NCBI RefSeq assembly: GCF_000495795.1
Contig: NZ_AWGD01000024.1
Coordinates: forward strand, 1 to 64,000
DNA from: Asticcacaulis sp. AC460
GTDB lineage: Bacteria; Pseudomonadota; Alphaproteobacteria; Caulobacterales; Caulobacteraceae
DNA: 64,000 nt
Direction: 5' to 3'
The notes beneath the pieces were generated by a model. It ran no database searches and was not told the origin of the DNA. It saw nothing but the letters and a program-made list of their open reading frames with translations. The position numbers were made by a program, and so were the translations under genes. Below are positions 63,134 to 64,000 of the stretch, piece after piece; within the stretch, counting starts at the first letter, position 1; each line of letters opens with the position of its first letter.

Positions 63134-64000
63134 TTATTTCTTCTCCGCCAAGATATCATCCAGCAGCGGCTTTTTGCCCTCGACCCGTTCCAGCTTCGGG
63201 TAGCGCAGGCCGTCGTGGTAATCGATCTTGAAGGTCCGGTAGTTATCGTCAATCTTGACCAGAAGCTCGATCGGATCCGCACCCGCCTTGGCCGCGGTTA
63301 TCGCCGCCTTCAGGATATCGGCGTCATAGGCCTTTCCGTTGACCGCGATCAACGTGGCGTTAGGCGCCATGCCCGCCTTGAAAGCCGGGCTATCCCACTG
63401 CACCGAGCTGATCACCGCGTCCTTGGAGTTGACGGCGATACCCAGCGAATAGGTCAGGTTGACGTTCTTGCGCAGGGCTTCCGTCGCCTTGTAATAGGCG
63501 GTCGGCGTGTCGGTATAGACCAGCTTGTAACCGCCGCGGGTAATGCCGTCGAGCGGCGCCCCCGGCCCCTCAGAATGCAGGCGGGTGTTCAGGAAAGTCG
63601 CCCAATCGTACGCGTAGACGCTGTTCAGCGCCGCGACGATGTCGTCGAAGGTGTAGGTGACCGGCGTGCGCGATCCCGGATTGACACCAAAGAAGGTCTT
63701 GGCGAAATCGTCCAGCGACTTCTTGCCGTTGGTCTTCTCACGGATCAGGGTGTCTGCGTCCAGCCAGATCAGATAGCCTTCGGTGTAGTATTCTTCGCTG
63801 CGCTGCCAGGCGCGCCAGGTCTGGGCGGCGCGCGCCGACATGGCTGGATCGTTGGTGGTGTCGGCCAGGTCGCGCCATTCGCGCCCGGGCAGGTTGTCGA
63901 GACCAGCGGCCATGATGGCCAGGTATTCCAGTTCCTGATCCTTGCTGTACAGGCCCGAACGCGCCGCCAGGATATGGCCCCAGTACTGGGTCTGGCCTTC
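63134..64000 (-). CDS. M61 family glycyl aminopeptidase, C-terminal part (5' end off window)
   Basis: 288 codons are visible, open to the right edge; an internal ATG at 63913 is not the start. The first visible residues, EGQTQYWGHILAARSG, are the conserved M61 stretch that carries the third Zn-ligand Glu, so the HExxH helix lies just beyond the window. Helical domain follows (ARAAQTWRAWQRSEEYYTEG, then DADTLIREKTNGKKSLDDF), then a C-terminal PDZ domain (about the last 110 residues: SLGIAVNSKDAVISS, SPAFKAGMAPNATLIAVNG). The family removes N-terminal Gly/Ala from peptides, usually in the periplasm. Confidence 0.93.
   Translation of the reverse strand, partial: EGQTQYWGHILAARSGLYSKDQELEYLAIMAAGLDNLPGREWRDLADTTNDPAMSARAAQTWRAWQRSEEYYTEGYLIWLDADTLIREKTNGKKSLDDFAKTFFGVNPGSRTPVTYTFDDIVAALNSVYAYDWATFLNTRLHSEGPGAPLDGITRGGYKLVYTDTPTAYYKATEALRKNVNLTYSLGIAVNSKDAVISSVQWDSPAFKAGMAPNATLIAVNGKAYDADILKAAITAAKAGADPIELLVKIDDNYRTFKIDYHDGLRYPKLERVEGKKPLLDDILAEKK

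Overview
The window is GC-rich, densely coded alphaproteobacterial chromosome. The likely source is the Caulobacteraceae (Caulobacter/Asticcacaulis/Phenylobacterium range). Supporting evidence: an aa3 cytochrome oxidase operon of alphaproteobacterial layout, a PdeA-like GEDEF-EAL phosphodiesterase next to it, a class I lysyl-tRNA synthetase, a plant-type glutamate-cysteine ligase, large TonB-dependent receptors, and a TTAA-N7-TTAA (CtrA-type) box. The assignment is inference; no rRNA or tRNA gene is visible.

Layout. 1-2547: 5' part of an Oar-like TonB-dependent receptor read leftward, with a LacI-type palindrome upstream. 3.3-11.4 kb: ordinary chromosomal genes (DUF1499 protein, APH/P-loop kinase fusion, HAD phosphatase, pdxH, a J-domain/GNAT pair, a DAACS symporter, aroC). 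11.5-31.7 kb: the outstanding region, six tandem same-strand genes (831, 1707, 1448, 1442, 579 and 651 aa) made almost wholly of RTX-type Ca-binding repeats arranged in about 80-residue modules. All share a start, a C-terminal domain and a terminal Trp. No type I secretion genes are in the window. 31.8-35.7 kb: pirin, a COG3650-type lipoprotein, queE and queC (queuosine pathway), and two overlapping hotdog thioesterases. 35.9-43.9 kb: two serine hydrolases, lysK, a MerR regulator with its operator and an acyl-CoA dehydrogenase, a peroxiredoxin, and an AlgH/YqgE protein. 44.1-54.6 kb (leftward): ctaC-ctaD-ctaB-small TM protein-ctaG-ctaE-DUF983-SURF1-M16 peptidase, followed by the PdeA-like gene. 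54.9-64 kb: tldD, a second TonB-dependent receptor, a POT peptide transporter, rsmE-gshA, and the C-terminal part of an M61 aminopeptidase.

How the genes work together. The cta block encodes the oxidase core subunits plus heme A and Cu assembly factors. QueE and QueC act in consecutive parts of preQ0 synthesis. The MerR gene and acyl-CoA dehydrogenase form an apparently autoregulated catabolic unit. The RTX array looks like one co-transcribed set of extracellular Ca-dependent repeat proteins.

The intergenic spaces carry three families of palindromic elements: A, ending in a hairpin with CCTCCCCCGC arms; B, three-hairpin cloverleaf-like; and C, TTTTACCACGGACC-ended. Nearly all abut the stop codon of a leftward gene.
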